Below are positions 8,966-17,020 of a stretch of 51,427 nt of DNA, one piece after another; position 1 is the stretch's first letter, and every line of letters begins with the position of its first letter. Under the pieces are notes generated by a model, which saw only the letters and a list, made by a program, of their open reading frames with translations, was not told the origin of the DNA and did not search any database. The DNA is from CADCTB01 sp964479465 (GTDB taxonomy: Bacteria > Actinomycetota > Acidimicrobiia > Acidimicrobiales > AC-14): positions 1-51,427 of the forward strand of contig CAYZMG010000026.1 of NCBI GenBank assembly GCA_964479465.1, written 5' to 3'. The position numbers were made by a program, and so were the translations under genes.

Positions 8966-9689
8966 CGTCCTCTTCAGCGGTGGGGGGTGAATCGTTCTCG
9001 GGGGGAAGCTCGGTGGTGGGCAGGCCGGCGCCGGCCAGGTGGGCCCATGCCATGCGGGCGGCAGCCTGCTCGGCCTGCTTCTTCGAGCGGCCTTCGCCCC
9101 GCCCCACGACCTCGCCCTTGATCGAGACGGTGGCGACGAAGAGCTTGGCGTGGTCCGGGCCCTCGGAGTCGTGGTGGTAGCGAGGAAGCTCGTCGTAGAC
9201 CCGGGCGCACAGCTCCTGGAGGCGGGTCTTGTAGTCGTGGCCGCCCGGCCCGGCGGCCCCCTCGATGATGCGCTCCCCGAGCAGGCGCATGACGAGCTCT
9301 TCGGCCGCCTCCCAGCCTCCGTCGATGTAGACGGCGCCGATGACGGCCTCCATGGCGTCGGAGAGGATGGAGGGCTTCTCCCGGCCCCCAGAAGCGTCCT
9401 CGCCCTTGCCCAGGAGCAGGTCGGAACCGAGGTCGACCTCGGCGGCGACCTCGGCGAGGGCCTCGGCGTTGACCACCGAGGCCCGGACCTGGGCCAGCTG
9501 ACCCTCGGGGAGGTCGGGGTAGGTGCGGTAGAGATAGTCGGTCACGACCAGCCCAAGGACGGCGTCGCCCAGGAACTCCAGCCGCTCGTTGGAGAGATTG
9601 CCGGGCACCTCCGCGCACCAGGAACGGTGGGCCATGGCCCGCGCCAGCAACTCGCGGTCGCCGAAAGGCCGCCCCAACCGCTCAATCAA
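8958..9689 (-). CDS. rnc: Ribonuclease III
   Basis: Double-strand-specific endoribonuclease processing rRNA precursors and structured RNAs. The 243-residue protein has the signature NERLEFLGDAVLGLVVTDYL (catalytic domain about 1-150), a second acidic metal site around DAMEAVIGAVYIDGG, and a C-terminal dsRNA-binding domain (about 158-225, ending KKQAEQAAARMAW). The longest frame starts at a TTG (9689), with GGAGGG only 2-3 nt upstream; an in-frame TTG four codons later has looser spacing, so the exact start is uncertain. It lies 23 bp after acpP and overlaps mutM by 8 bp. Confidence 0.96.
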   Translation of the reverse strand: MIERLGRPFGDRELLARAMAHRSWCAEVPGNLSNERLEFLGDAVLGLVVTDYLYRTYPDLPEGQLAQVRASVVNAEALAEVAAEVDLGSDLLLGKGEDASGGREKPSILSDAMEAVIGAVYIDGGWEAAEELVMRLLGERIIEGAAGPGGHDYKTRLQELCARVYDELPRYHHDSEGPDHAKLFVATVSIKGEVVGRGEGRSKKQAEQAAARMAWAHLAGAGLPTTELPPENDSPPTAEEDDA

Positions 9690-9712
9690 GCCCTCCGGGT
9701 CGGGTGGGTGGC

Positions 9713-10027
9713 TCAGTTGGACGACGCCCCGCCGACGCGCCCCAGCACGTAGTCGACGGCGTCCCGCACGGTCTTCAGATCCTCGAGGTCCTCATCCTGG
9801 ATGCGAAATTCGCCGACCCGTTCCCCTAGCTCCCTTTCGAGGTCTTCGACGAGCTGGATCATGGCCAGGGAGTCGGCGCCGAGGTCGTTGGTGAACGACG
9901 CGCCCTCCGCAATGCTGGACGGGTCGATCTCGAGGATGTCCGCAAGGCGATCGCGGACCAGCTGGAGAACCTCTGGGCGCTCCAGCGGGCCCTGCTCGAC
10001 GTCAGTTTCGGCAGGCACAGGCCGCAA
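9713..10027 (-). CDS. acpP: Acyl carrier protein
   Basis: Carries growing acyl chains on a phosphopantetheine arm in fatty acid synthesis. The attachment site is the serine of NDLGADSLAMIQLVEDLE. At 104 residues it is longer than the usual 75-80: about 17 extra residues at the N terminus and a longer C-terminal helix region (EFRIQDEDLEDLKTVRDAV). The start is a TTG at 10027; an internal GTG three codons later sits at better spacing from GAGGAG, so the start is uncertain by a few codons. It lies between plsX and rnc, the usual fatty-acid/phospholipid neighbourhood, which favours primary metabolism over a role in the distant NRPS locus. Confidence 0.92.
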   Translation of the reverse strand: MRPVPAETDVEQGPLERPEVLQLVRDRLADILEIDPSSIAEGASFTNDLGADSLAMIQLVEDLERELGERVGEFRIQDEDLEDLKTVRDAVDYVLGRVGGASSN

Positions 10028-10109
10028 ACGCTCCTCACTTCACGGGAAATCGGAAAGGAAATCACCGAAGAGTGTACCGGCGCCCGACCTTGTGCGCTTG
10101 TGAACGGGG

Positions 10110-11117
10110 TTACCCGGGGGAGACGGCCTTCCGGATGCTCCCTACCAGGTCCCCCGCCACCATCTCGGCGGCCAGGCCGACCGCGTTCATGATGGCTCGG
10201 GCCGACGAAGACCCGTGGCTGATGATGCAGATCCCGTCGACGCCGAGGAGGGCGGCGCCGCCGTAGGTGTCGGGGTCAAGCTCGACCTGGAGCGGCAGGA
10301 GGGCGGGCAGGAGCACCTTGGCCGCGGCCCGGGTTTCCTCGGTGGACATCATGGCCCCGAGGAGGGCGCCGACCACGACCCGCAACGCGCCCTCCAGGGT
10401 CTTCAGGACGACGTTGCCGGTGAATCCGTCGGTGACGACGACGTCCGCAGCGTCGGTGAGGAGGTCCCTACCCTCCACGTTGCCCACGAACCGCCCGGTC
10501 GACAGGGCGCCGTCGGCGGCCATGAGGAGGTGGGCGGCCTTGACCAGATCATTTCCCTTGCTCTTCTCCTCGCCGATCGACAGCAGGCCCACCGTCGGCT
10601 CGTTCTTCCCCAGACGCAGGACGGCGTAGGCGGTGCCCATCTGGGCGAACTGAAGCAGCCACGGCGGGGTGCACTCGGCGTTGGCGCCGCTGTCGAGGAG
10701 GACGGTGGGGCTGGAGCCGGGCACCGGCAGCATGGTGGCGATGGCAGGGCGGGCCACCCCGCTGATCCGGCCCATCCGCAGGAGGGCGCTGGCCATGGCC
10801 GCTCCGGTGTTGCCGGCGCTGACCATGGCGGAGGCCCGCCCGTCGCGCACGGCCTCGGCGGCCCGCACCATGGAGGCGTCTTTTTTCTGCCGCACACCCA
10901 GCATGGCGTCGTCGGCCATGTCGATGACCTCGCTCGCGGCCCAAACCTCCAGGTCACCCGGATCCTCGATGGCCTCGGGCTGCCCAACGAGCACGACAGG
11001 CACCCCGAACCGCTCCGCGGCCTCCCGCGCCCCGGCGACGATCTCGCCCGGCCCCTTGTCCCCGCCCATGACGTCGACAGCGATAGGCAAAATCACTTCA
11101 GAAGCGGCACCAGTCAT
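10110..11117 (-). CDS. plsX: Phosphate acyltransferase PlsX
   Basis: Converts acyl-ACP to acyl phosphate, the first step of phosphatidic acid synthesis in the PlsX/PlsY pathway. The 335-residue protein shows the family start IAVDVMGGDKGPGEIVAGA, MVSAGNTGAAMASALLRMGR and DSGANAECTPPWLLQFAQMG, and a C terminus with GAALLGVDGICIISHGSSS. Length is normal. It starts with ATG at 11117. It is separated from rpmF by 146 bp that contain two hairpins, and from acpP by 82 bp, the common rpmF-plsX-acpP-rnc order. Confidence 0.97.
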   Translation of the reverse strand: MTGAASEVILPIAVDVMGGDKGPGEIVAGAREAAERFGVPVVLVGQPEAIEDPGDLEVWAASEVIDMADDAMLGVRQKKDASMVRAAEAVRDGRASAMVSAGNTGAAMASALLRMGRISGVARPAIATMLPVPGSSPTVLLDSGANAECTPPWLLQFAQMGTAYAVLRLGKNEPTVGLLSIGEEKSKGNDLVKAAHLLMAADGALSTGRFVGNVEGRDLLTDAADVVVTDGFTGNVVLKTLEGALRVVVGALLGAMMSTEETRAAAKVLLPALLPLQVELDPDTYGGAALLGVDGICIISHGSSSARAIMNAVGLAAEMVAGDLVGSIRKAVSPG

Positions 11118-11194
11118 GGCGCCAGAATCGCCGGTGGCCGCAGGACGCCGCCAGAGGCGGCCCCATCGGCTACCGGCAAGAAAGGCACGGCGAA

Positions 11195-11255
11195 GGGTGA
11201 CCGGCTCCGCCGGTCACCCGTAGCGCAGCTGCCTCGCCGAGCAACCTCCGGTTGC
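11195..11255 (-). terminator. Two hairpins downstream of rpmF
   Basis: A perfect 10-bp stem (11195-11204 with 11210-11219, loop CTCCG) and a 6-bp stem (11241-11246 with 11250-11255) lie in the 146-bp gap between the rpmF stop and plsX. There is no clear T-run, so these may be T-less terminators or RNA stabilisers rather than strong intrinsic terminators. They suggest that plsX has its own promoter or is under attenuation. Confidence 0.5.
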
Positions 11256-11263
11256 GAAGGCGA

Positions 11264-11443
11264 CTAGTCAACCTCGATGGCCTGGCGGCCGCCGTACCAG
11301 CCGCAGTTGCCGCAGACCACGTGGGGCAGCTTGGCCTGCCGGCACTGGGGGCACATGCTGCGGGGCGGGCTGCCCAGGCGCCACGCCGACGCGCGCCGGC
11401 TGCGGCTCTTGGCCTTGGACGTCTTCTTCTTCGGGACAGCCAT
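11264..11443 (-). CDS. rpmF: 50S ribosomal protein L32
   Basis: Small zinc-ribbon protein of the large ribosomal subunit. The reverse strand from ATG (11443) gives 59 residues: MAVPKKKTSKAKSRSRRA, then RSMCPQCRQAKLPHVVCGNC, ending EVD. Four cysteines (31, 34, 44, 47) form the zinc site, so this is the zinc-binding form. TAAGAT, a possible -10 box, lies 9 nt upstream of the ATG, so an internal promoter is possible. It lies 12 bp downstream of the DUF177 gene, the conserved yceD-rpmF pair. Confidence 0.97.
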   Translation of the reverse strand: MAVPKKKTSKAKSRSRRASAWRLGSPPRSMCPQCRQAKLPHVVCGNCGWYGGRQAIEVD

Positions 11444-11455
11444 AAGGCGACGATC

Positions 11456-11968
11456 TTACTCGTCGGCGGTGAGATGGAGCACATCCAGGGCCGCCCATCG
11501 CGGATCGACCTCCGCCGGTGGGCAGTCGCAGTCGCCCTGGTTCAGGTCGGCGCCACAGGTGGGGCACAACCCCCGGCAGTCCTCGCGGCACAACGGAGCG
11601 AGAGGGAGGTCGAGGACCAGCGCCTCCCGGGCCAGCAGCTCCAGGTCGATGAAGTCGTGACCGAGCCGGTAGGTCTCGCCCTCCCGGGGGTTGGACTCGA
11701 ACATCTCCTGGACGTCGGCGTTCAAGGTCCCCTGGACCGGCTGGAGGCAGCGCCGGCACGGTCCCTCCCACGCCCCTACGACGGTGCCGGTGGCCAGCAA
11801 CCCGTCCGACACCCACTCGAGAAGGACGTCAACAACGACGGGATCCTCGGTGCGCAGCGTCGAGTCGACGACGACAACCGGCCCCGGCAGGCGCCCTTCG
11901 ACCCGCTCCCTACGTCGGGCCCCCGGCCGGGTGACGAGGTCGGCGACATTGACGACGAACGGCTTCAT
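11456..11968 (-). CDS. DUF177 (YceD-like) protein
   Basis: DUF177 family, nearly always encoded directly before rpmF and implicated in 23S rRNA/ribosome assembly in other organisms. The 170-residue protein starts MKPFVVNVADLVTRPGARR and has a cysteine-rich zinc-binding region: EGPCRRCL near 70 and CREDCRGLCPTCGADL near 130. It starts with ATG at 11968, 6 bp after the stop of the SepIVA-like gene, consistent with one transcript. The order coiled-coil gene, DUF177, rnc block is as in mycobacteria (Rv2927c, Rv2926c, Rv2925c). Confidence 0.92.
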   Translation of the reverse strand: MKPFVVNVADLVTRPGARRRERVEGRLPGPVVVVDSTLRTEDPVVVDVLLEWVSDGLLATGTVVGAWEGPCRRCLQPVQGTLNADVQEMFESNPREGETYRLGHDFIDLELLAREALVLDLPLAPLCREDCRGLCPTCGADLNQGDCDCPPAEVDPRWAALDVLHLTADE

Positions 11969-11974
11969 GGAACA

Positions 11975-12505
11975 TCACCATTGATCCTGGTCGAAGAACA
12001 CCTCGCCGGTGTCCGGCTCGGCGTTGGCTGCGATCTGGTCGCTGTTGTCGGCCTCCGGCAGGGGCGCCACCCGCAGCTTCTGGCGGCCGCCGACAACGGT
12101 CTTCGTGATGCGCTCGAGCACGATCTCGAAGCTGGCCAGCTTCTGGTCGACGTAGTCCTCGGCCTCGTGTTTGAGCTTGCGAGCCTCGTCGTTGGCCTCC
12201 TCCAGCGTGCGGTTCGCCACCCGCTGGGCCTCCCGCACGAGCTCGGTGCGCTGGACGATGCGCTCGGCCCGCTCCCGCGCCGCGTTGAGGATCTCGTCGC
12301 CCTCCCGCTGGACCTTGGCCAGGTACTCCTGGCGCTCCTTGAGCAGCCAGCGGGCCTGGCGCATCTCCTCGGGGAGGCGGGCGATGGCCTCCTCCAGCAT
12401 CTCCACGACCTCGTCCTTCTCCAGCCGGACGGTGGAGGACAGGGGCATCTTGGGCGCGGAGTTGACCAGATCCAGGACCCGTCGGAGCAGGACCTCGGTG
12501 TCCAT
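11975..12505 (-). CDS. SepIVA/DivIVA-like coiled-coil protein
   Basis: A 176-residue protein with an almost unbroken charged coiled coil (about 20-130, for example EEAIARLPEEMRQARWLLKE and ARERAERIVQR), a short conserved stretch KTVVGGRQKLRVAPLPEAD and an acidic tail. Position and composition match the DivIVA-domain factor SepIVA (Rv2927c) of mycobacteria, which acts in cell elongation and septation; that protein is longer (about 245). The start MDTEVLLRRVLDLV (ATG 12505) fits the family N terminus; the frame remains open far upstream into coaD, but that is a shadow. Orthology is inferred from context more than sequence. Confidence 0.75.
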   Translation of the reverse strand: MDTEVLLRRVLDLVNSAPKMPLSSTVRLEKDEVVEMLEEAIARLPEEMRQARWLLKERQEYLAKVQREGDEILNAARERAERIVQRTELVREAQRVANRTLEEANDEARKLKHEAEDYVDQKLASFEIVLERITKTVVGGRQKLRVAPLPEADNSDQIAANAEPDTGEVFFDQDQW

Positions 12506-12531
12506 GGCCTCGCCGTGGCGGTCTGGGGCAA

Positions 12532-13011
12532 TCACTGGTTGAAGCGCTCCTTCAGCCTCTGGGCGACGGGGGCAGGCACCATCGACGATACGTCGCCGCC
12601 GAAGCGCGCGACCTCCCGAACGAGGCTGGAGGAGAGAAACGAGTGCTCGGGCGCGGTCGGGAAGAACACCGTCGCGATCCCCGACATCCGCTCGTTCATC
12701 TGGGCCATCTGCAGCTCGACGTCGAAGTCGGTGACGGCCCGGAGCCCCTTCACGATGGCCTGGACCCCGTTGGCCATGGCGAAATCGACCAACAGGCCGT
12801 CGAAGGAGCCGATCTCGACGTTGGCGAGATGAGCAGTCACCTCGGCGAGCATCGCCTGGCGCTCCTCCAGGCTGAACAGGGGCGTCGCCTTCCTGGGGTT
12901 CCCGACCGCGGCCACCAGCACGTCGTCGAACAAGCGGGCTGTGCGCTCGATCACGTCGAGGTGACCAAAGGTCACGGGGTCGAACGAACCGGGTATCAGC
13001 GCTTTCGGCAA
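12532..13011 (-). CDS. coaD: Phosphopantetheine adenylyltransferase
   Basis: Catalyses the penultimate step of coenzyme A synthesis, ATP plus 4'-phosphopantetheine to dephospho-CoA. The 159-residue protein has the nucleotidyltransferase signature IPGSFDPVTFGHLDVIERTA, the loop NPRKATPLFSLEER, VKGLRAVTDFDVELQMAQMN and the C-terminal site EHSFLSSSLVREVA. The start is a TTG at 13011, directly abutting the rsmD stop (0 bp), with GGGGAG just before, so it is coupled to rsmD. The rsmD-coaD pair is widely conserved. Confidence 0.97.
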   Translation of the reverse strand: MPKALIPGSFDPVTFGHLDVIERTARLFDDVLVAAVGNPRKATPLFSLEERQAMLAEVTAHLANVEIGSFDGLLVDFAMANGVQAIVKGLRAVTDFDVELQMAQMNERMSGIATVFFPTAPEHSFLSSSLVREVARFGGDVSSMVPAPVAQRLKERFNQ

Positions 13012-13554
13012 CTACTCCCCTTCGACACGCCGTGCCAACGTGACCACGGTATCGCCGTAGCGCTTCGAACGGAGGGGATGCCACTCCGGCGGGAGCGTGA
13101 GATGGGCCCGGGCCTCGACGGCCACGATGTGCGCCGGGACCACAGCCAGAAGCGCGGGCCACTCGTCCCATGCGTAGGGCGGGTCGGCGAACGCGATGTC
13201 GAAAGTACGGGGGTCGACGTGACCCTGGCACTGGGCGAGGTAGCCCAGGACGTCAGCCTGGACCACCCGCGACCGGTCAGCCAGGCCCGTCGCCTGCAGA
13301 TTCTCCTTGATGGCCGCCACCGCCCGGGCGTCGGCGTCGACGAAGGTGGCCGACGCCGCGCCCCGTGACAGCGCCTCGATCCCGAGCGCGCCCGTGCCGG
13401 CGAACAGGTCGAGCACGCCGGCGCCGACCACCACGTCGAGACTGCCCAGCGAGTTGAACAGAGCTTCGCGAACCCGCTCGCTGGTGGGGCGGACCTTGCG
13501 GCCGGCGGGTACCTGCAACCGTCGCCCGCCGGCGATGCCTGCGACCACCCTCAT
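13012..13554 (-). CDS. rsmD: 16S rRNA (guanine966-N2)-methyltransferase RsmD
   Basis: SAM-dependent methyltransferase modifying G966 of 16S rRNA. The 180-residue protein has MRVVAGIAGGRRLQVPAG, the DNA/RNA-contact motif RPTSERVREALFNSL, SAM-binding LDLFAGTGALGIEALSRGA and the catalytic DPPY motif (FADPPYAWDE). The frame is open 20 codons further, but I choose ATG 13554 because it matches the family start and a TACCGT -10 box lies exactly 7 nt upstream (13567-13562), suggesting a leaderless transcript. It diverges from the secreted protein gene at 13609. Confidence 0.95.
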   Translation of the reverse strand: MRVVAGIAGGRRLQVPAGRKVRPTSERVREALFNSLGSLDVVVGAGVLDLFAGTGALGIEALSRGAASATFVDADARAVAAIKENLQATGLADRSRVVQADVLGYLAQCQGHVDPRTFDIAFADPPYAWDEWPALLAVVPAHIVAVEARAHLTLPPEWHPLRSKRYGDTVVTLARRVEGE

Positions 13555-13561
13555 GACCGCC

Positions 13562-13567
13562 ACGGTA
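13562..13567 (-). promoter_or_regulatory. -10 box (TACCGT) for leaderless rsmD
   Basis: On the minus strand TACCGT is followed by 7 nt and then the rsmD ATG. TANNNT followed by 6-7 nt and ATG/GTG is the known arrangement for leaderless transcripts in actinobacteria. The same spacing recurs at several other starts in this window. Confidence 0.5.
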
Positions 13568-13608
13568 GCCGGGGAGTCGCGTGTAACTTCTCGCCGGGGG
13601 TTCCTGAT

Positions 13609-15252
13609 ATGCACCGACTTCTCGCGCTCGTCCTCTCATTCGCGGCAGTCCTCGCCGGAGGGTGGGTCGTCGTGGTCACCGGCCCGGCCACCGCGCAGGC
13701 GCCCGCCGACGATCCCGGTCGCGGCCTCATCTACGACGGGCTCCGGAAAGCCCCGATCGACAGCTTCTGCGCCGGTGCGTTCGAGGCCGTGATCGATGGC
13801 CGCGTGACCCCGTCCATGAAGCAGCTTCTGTGCACCCACGGCCCCGATCCTGCGCCCGAGGGTGTCGATATCCGCGAGAACCGGGGCCCTGACCCCGCGG
13901 CTGAGCACACCGCCCCGGCGGGCGGAACGGCGTCCGAGATCGGGTCGGTGCCCTGCTATGGGAACGGCACCGACGGCTACCGGGTGCAGCTGATGTACGC
14001 CCGCGCCACGACCCGTGCCGACCGCTACTCCACCTACGAGGCCTCGTTCCGGTTATGGGCCGCCCGGCTGGACCAGATCGTGAACAGCAGCGCGGCACAA
14101 ACGGGTGGCACACGGCACGTCCGTTTCGTCACCGACTCCTCCTGCAACCCGGTCATCACCCGGGTGACCCTCAGCTCGGCGGCGATGTCGAACTTCTCAA
14201 CCATGGTCACCGAGCTCCACCGAGCCGGCTACAGCCGGCCCGACCGCAAGTATCTGGTGTGGACCGACACGAACCGCTACTGCGGCATTGCCGAGCTGTA
14301 CGTCGACGACTCCCATGACCCGACGCCTGGGCGCAACTACAACAACGGCAATCCTTGGATCCAAGGGTCTGTCGGCCGAGTCGACAACGGGTGCTGGGGC
14401 CTCACGAACGCGGTCGAGGCCCACGAGCTCCTGCACCTCCTCGGTGGTGTGCAGACCTCCGCTCCAAACGCCACGCCGGGTTTCCACTGCCTCGACGAGT
14501 CGGACCGCCTCTGCTACGCCGACGGTTCGACGTCGTCCCCTGTGCGTTACGTCTGCCCGGCCGCGAAGGAGGCACTGTACGACTGCAACAACGACGACTA
14601 CTTCAGTACCGCACCAGCGCCCGGCAGCTATCTGGCCACCCACTGGAACACCGCCAACAGCGCGTTCCTGAGCGCCCAGGCGCCGGCGAACGGGCCGACG
14701 ACGACCACGACGACCACGACGACCACGACGACCACTTCACCACCGACGACCACCACCACTCCCCCACCGACCACCACCACCACGCTCCCGCCCCCGACGA
14801 CGACCACCACAGCGGGGCCTCCGATCCCCACGACCACGACCGCGCCTCCACAGACGACAACCACCCAGGTTCCGACCGGCGGCGTCCCCTCGGCGCCCCA
14901 GGTGCTCAGCGCCCGGCAGCCCACCGTCGGCGGGGGAATCGCTCTGTCGTGGGCGGCCCCGGTGACCGGCCCGGTCACCGGATACCGCATCTACCGCGGC
15001 ACGTCGCCTCACTCGCAGACCCTGCTGACCACGGTGGGCAACGTGCTGGGCTACCAGGACGTCACCGCCGCCCCGACCCTGTACTACTACCGGGTCACGG
15101 CCTACAACGCGGCCGGCGAGGGCCCGTCGTCATCATTGACCGGCATGATCGGCAAGACGGCGGCGCCGGCCGGCGCGGTCCGCCAGGACAACCAGCGTTT
15201 CACTATTCCGAGCACCCAGCTGCGGCCTCCGTGGAGCATTCGCTGGGCATAG
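13609..15252 (+). CDS. Secreted metalloprotease-like protein with Thr-rich linker and FN3 domain
   Basis: The 547-residue protein has a signal peptide (about 1-30, ending ATAQA), an N-terminal domain with several cysteine pairs, and a zinc-protease-like motif EAHELLHLLGG (HExxH plus GG), followed by FHCLDESDRLCYAD. This arrangement resembles metzincin-like domains of actinobacterial secreted proteins, in which the second motif normally reads MCY; here it is LCY. A linker of mostly Thr/Pro (about 365-425) leads to a fibronectin type III domain (about 432-515). Substrate is unknown. TAACTT (13584-13589) is a possible -10 box; the ATG is preceded by GGGGG. Its relation to the biosynthetic genes is unproven. 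Confidence 0.82.
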   Translation: MHRLLALVLSFAAVLAGGWVVVVTGPATAQAPADDPGRGLIYDGLRKAPIDSFCAGAFEAVIDGRVTPSMKQLLCTHGPDPAPEGVDIRENRGPDPAAEHTAPAGGTASEIGSVPCYGNGTDGYRVQLMYARATTRADRYSTYEASFRLWAARLDQIVNSSAAQTGGTRHVRFVTDSSCNPVITRVTLSSAAMSNFSTMVTELHRAGYSRPDRKYLVWTDTNRYCGIAELYVDDSHDPTPGRNYNNGNPWIQGSVGRVDNGCWGLTNAVEAHELLHLLGGVQTSAPNATPGFHCLDESDRLCYADGSTSSPVRYVCPAAKEALYDCNNDDYFSTAPAPGSYLATHWNTANSAFLSAQAPANGPTTTTTTTTTTTTTSPPTTTTTPPPTTTTTLPPPTTTTTAGPPIPTTTTAPPQTTTTQVPTGGVPSAPQVLSARQPTVGGGIALSWAAPVTGPVTGYRIYRGTSPHSQTLLTTVGNVLGYQDVTAAPTLYYYRVTAYNAAGEGPSSSLTGMIGKTAAPAGAVRQDNQRFTIPSTQLRPPWSIRWA

Positions 15253-15271
15253 GGGTCCGCCCGGCTCCGAC

Positions 15272-17020
15272 ATGAGGTCGGCACGGCGGCCTCCCCAGAT
15301 TGCCATCGACACGTGTTCGCGCCGGCTCCGTGCCCTCGGCGGCCTCGACGCCTCCGACGCGGTCGAGCCGGAGATCACCTGGCACGGCCCCGCCCGCCTC
15401 CCGCCCGAGCACCCGGGGAGTGAGGCGTCCGTGCAGGCCCTCACCGGCCTCATGGAGGTGCACGGAAGAGACCAGGGCACCCCCCGGCGGCTCGGGCTCG
15501 AGGTCGCCTCCGTCGCCGCAGGGATCCTGGGGGCGCAGGGCGCCCTCGCCGCCGCCGTCGCCCGTCGGCGCGGCCATACGGTGCCGGTCGTGCGCACGTC
15601 CGTCGTCCAGGCCGGGCTGCTCCTGCTCTCGCACTACTTCGTCGTTGCGACCGGTCTCGGCGATGCCCTCCCCGGGCCACCCCTGCCCGCGCCCGGCCCC
15701 CCGTTCCGCAGCGCCGACGGCCGGTGGTTCGAGATCGAGACCCTCGACGGGGAGTCGTGGAAGGCGTTCTGGACCGGCCTCGGAGCGCCCACGACCGAGC
15801 TGGGCTGGGGCTGGACGGCCTTCCTCTGGCGCTACGAGCGGGCGACGTGCTCCCTCCCCGTCGGACTGCACGAGACGACGGCCAGGCACTCGCTGGCCGA
15901 GCTGCGCCGGATCGCCGGCGCGACCGGCGTGAGCCTGGCGCCGTTGCGCGGGTACGACGAGGTGCGGACGGACCCCGGTCTCCTCGCCGCCCATCCGACC
16001 GTGACGTCCCGTGGCAGTGGACCGGCCGTGCCAGGCTGCACGGCCGACTCCGGGCTGCCCCTCGCCGGCATCCGAGTGGTCGAGGCAACGAGCCGCATCC
16101 AGGGCCCGTTCGCCGGAATGCTCCTCCGCATGCTGGGCGCCGAGATCGTCAGGGTGCAGCCGCCCGAGGGTGACTACGGGCGGGCCCCGGTGACCCTGCA
16201 CCGCGGCAAGGAGACCGTCCAGCTGGATCTCGGCCGGCCGGCCGGGCGGGCGGCGCTTGTCGAGCTCGTGCGAGGTGCCGACGCGTTCCTGCACAACTGG
16301 CGGCCCGGGAAGGCGGCTGAATGGGGTCTCGGGTTCGCCGAGCTGGCACAGTGCCAGCCGCACCTGGTCTACGCCGAGGTCTCGGGCTGGGGTGACCGTC
16401 CACCCGCCGGCAATCTGGTCGGGACCGACTTTCTCGTGCAGGCCCACACCGGGCTGGGACAAGGGCTGCATCCCGAAGACGAGTTGCCGTTCCCGTCGCG
16501 CATGATCCTGTGCGACCTGGTCGGCGCCCTGGTGGGCGCCGAGGGCGTCCTGGCCGGGCTCTACCGGCGGGAGCGCACGGGCGGCGCCTCAAGGGTGCGC
16601 TCCTCGCTCGTGGCCGGGGCGATGTCGCTACACGCCCACGTCCTCGAGGACATTGCGGGTGGGAAGGAATACGGCCGGCGGGACGGGCGCCCGCTCTGGG
16701 GGATCATCGACCGGCCTCTCCCCACCGCCGACGGCCTCGTGGCGATCAGCGTCGAGGACGACGAAGGATTCGGCCGGCTGTGCCGGCTCTGTGCCGTCGA
16801 CCCGGCCGCCGCCCCCCGTCCCGAGATGGAGCACCGCGTCGCCGCCCGATTGGGCGAGGACACCGCCGGTAGGTGGGCGGAGCGGTTGGCCGGCGCCGGG
16901 ATCCCGGCTGCCGTGGTGTGTGTCGATCTCGCCGATGTCCCTGCCGACCCCCGCCTGGCTGGCCTGTTCGAGCCGGTGGGCAACGGCGTGGCACCCCGCG
17001 CGCCCTGGTCGTTCACGTGA
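15272..17020 (+). CDS. CaiB/BaiF-type CoA-transferase, one and a half domains
   Basis: Type III CoA-transferases move CoA between carboxylates. The 582-residue protein is a fusion. The C-terminal part (about 265-582) is complete: GLPLAGIRVVEATSRIQGPF, LGAEIVRVQPP, the NLVGTDFLVQAHTG segment containing the likely catalytic aspartate, and FPSRMILCDLVGALVGAEGV. The N-terminal part (1-260) resembles only the later portion of a CaiB domain and lacks the Rossmann start and a visible catalytic Asp. A non-catalytic partner half is plausible. It is first in a coupled operon; its stop overlaps the next gene's GTG. Substrate is unknown, but a following acyl-CoA ligase suggests carboxylate activation. 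No good ribosome site precedes the ATG at 15272. Confidence 0.82.
   Translation: MRSARRPPQIAIDTCSRRLRALGGLDASDAVEPEITWHGPARLPPEHPGSEASVQALTGLMEVHGRDQGTPRRLGLEVASVAAGILGAQGALAAAVARRRGHTVPVVRTSVVQAGLLLLSHYFVVATGLGDALPGPPLPAPGPPFRSADGRWFEIETLDGESWKAFWTGLGAPTTELGWGWTAFLWRYERATCSLPVGLHETTARHSLAELRRIAGATGVSLAPLRGYDEVRTDPGLLAAHPTVTSRGSGPAVPGCTADSGLPLAGIRVVEATSRIQGPFAGMLLRMLGAEIVRVQPPEGDYGRAPVTLHRGKETVQLDLGRPAGRAALVELVRGADAFLHNWRPGKAAEWGLGFAELAQCQPHLVYAEVSGWGDRPPAGNLVGTDFLVQAHTGLGQGLHPEDELPFPSRMILCDLVGALVGAEGVLAGLYRRERTGGASRVRSSLVAGAMSLHAHVLEDIAGGKEYGRRDGRPLWGIIDRPLPTADGLVAISVEDDEGFGRLCRLCAVDPAAAPRPEMEHRVAARLGEDTAGRWAERLAGAGIPAAVVCVDLADVPADPRLAGLFEPVGNGVAPRAPWSFT

Noticed and set aside
9713..10027. 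acpP as a biosynthetic carrier for the NRPS locus
   Set aside because: It lies between plsX and rnc in a conserved order 20 kb away, so a fatty-acid role is more likely.
12506..13231. Upstream extension of the SepIVA-like frame through coaD
   Set aside because: The region is the shadow of coaD in another frame; the family N terminus begins at MDTEV.
13555..13614. Longer rsmD start at 13614
   Set aside because: It lacks the family N terminus and would overlap the divergent gene's region; the ATG with a leaderless -10 box is better.
16873..17016. Earlier start of the acyl-CoA ligase
   Set aside because: The bases belong to the C terminus of the CoA-transferase; the GTGA overlap at 17017 matches every other junction in the operon.
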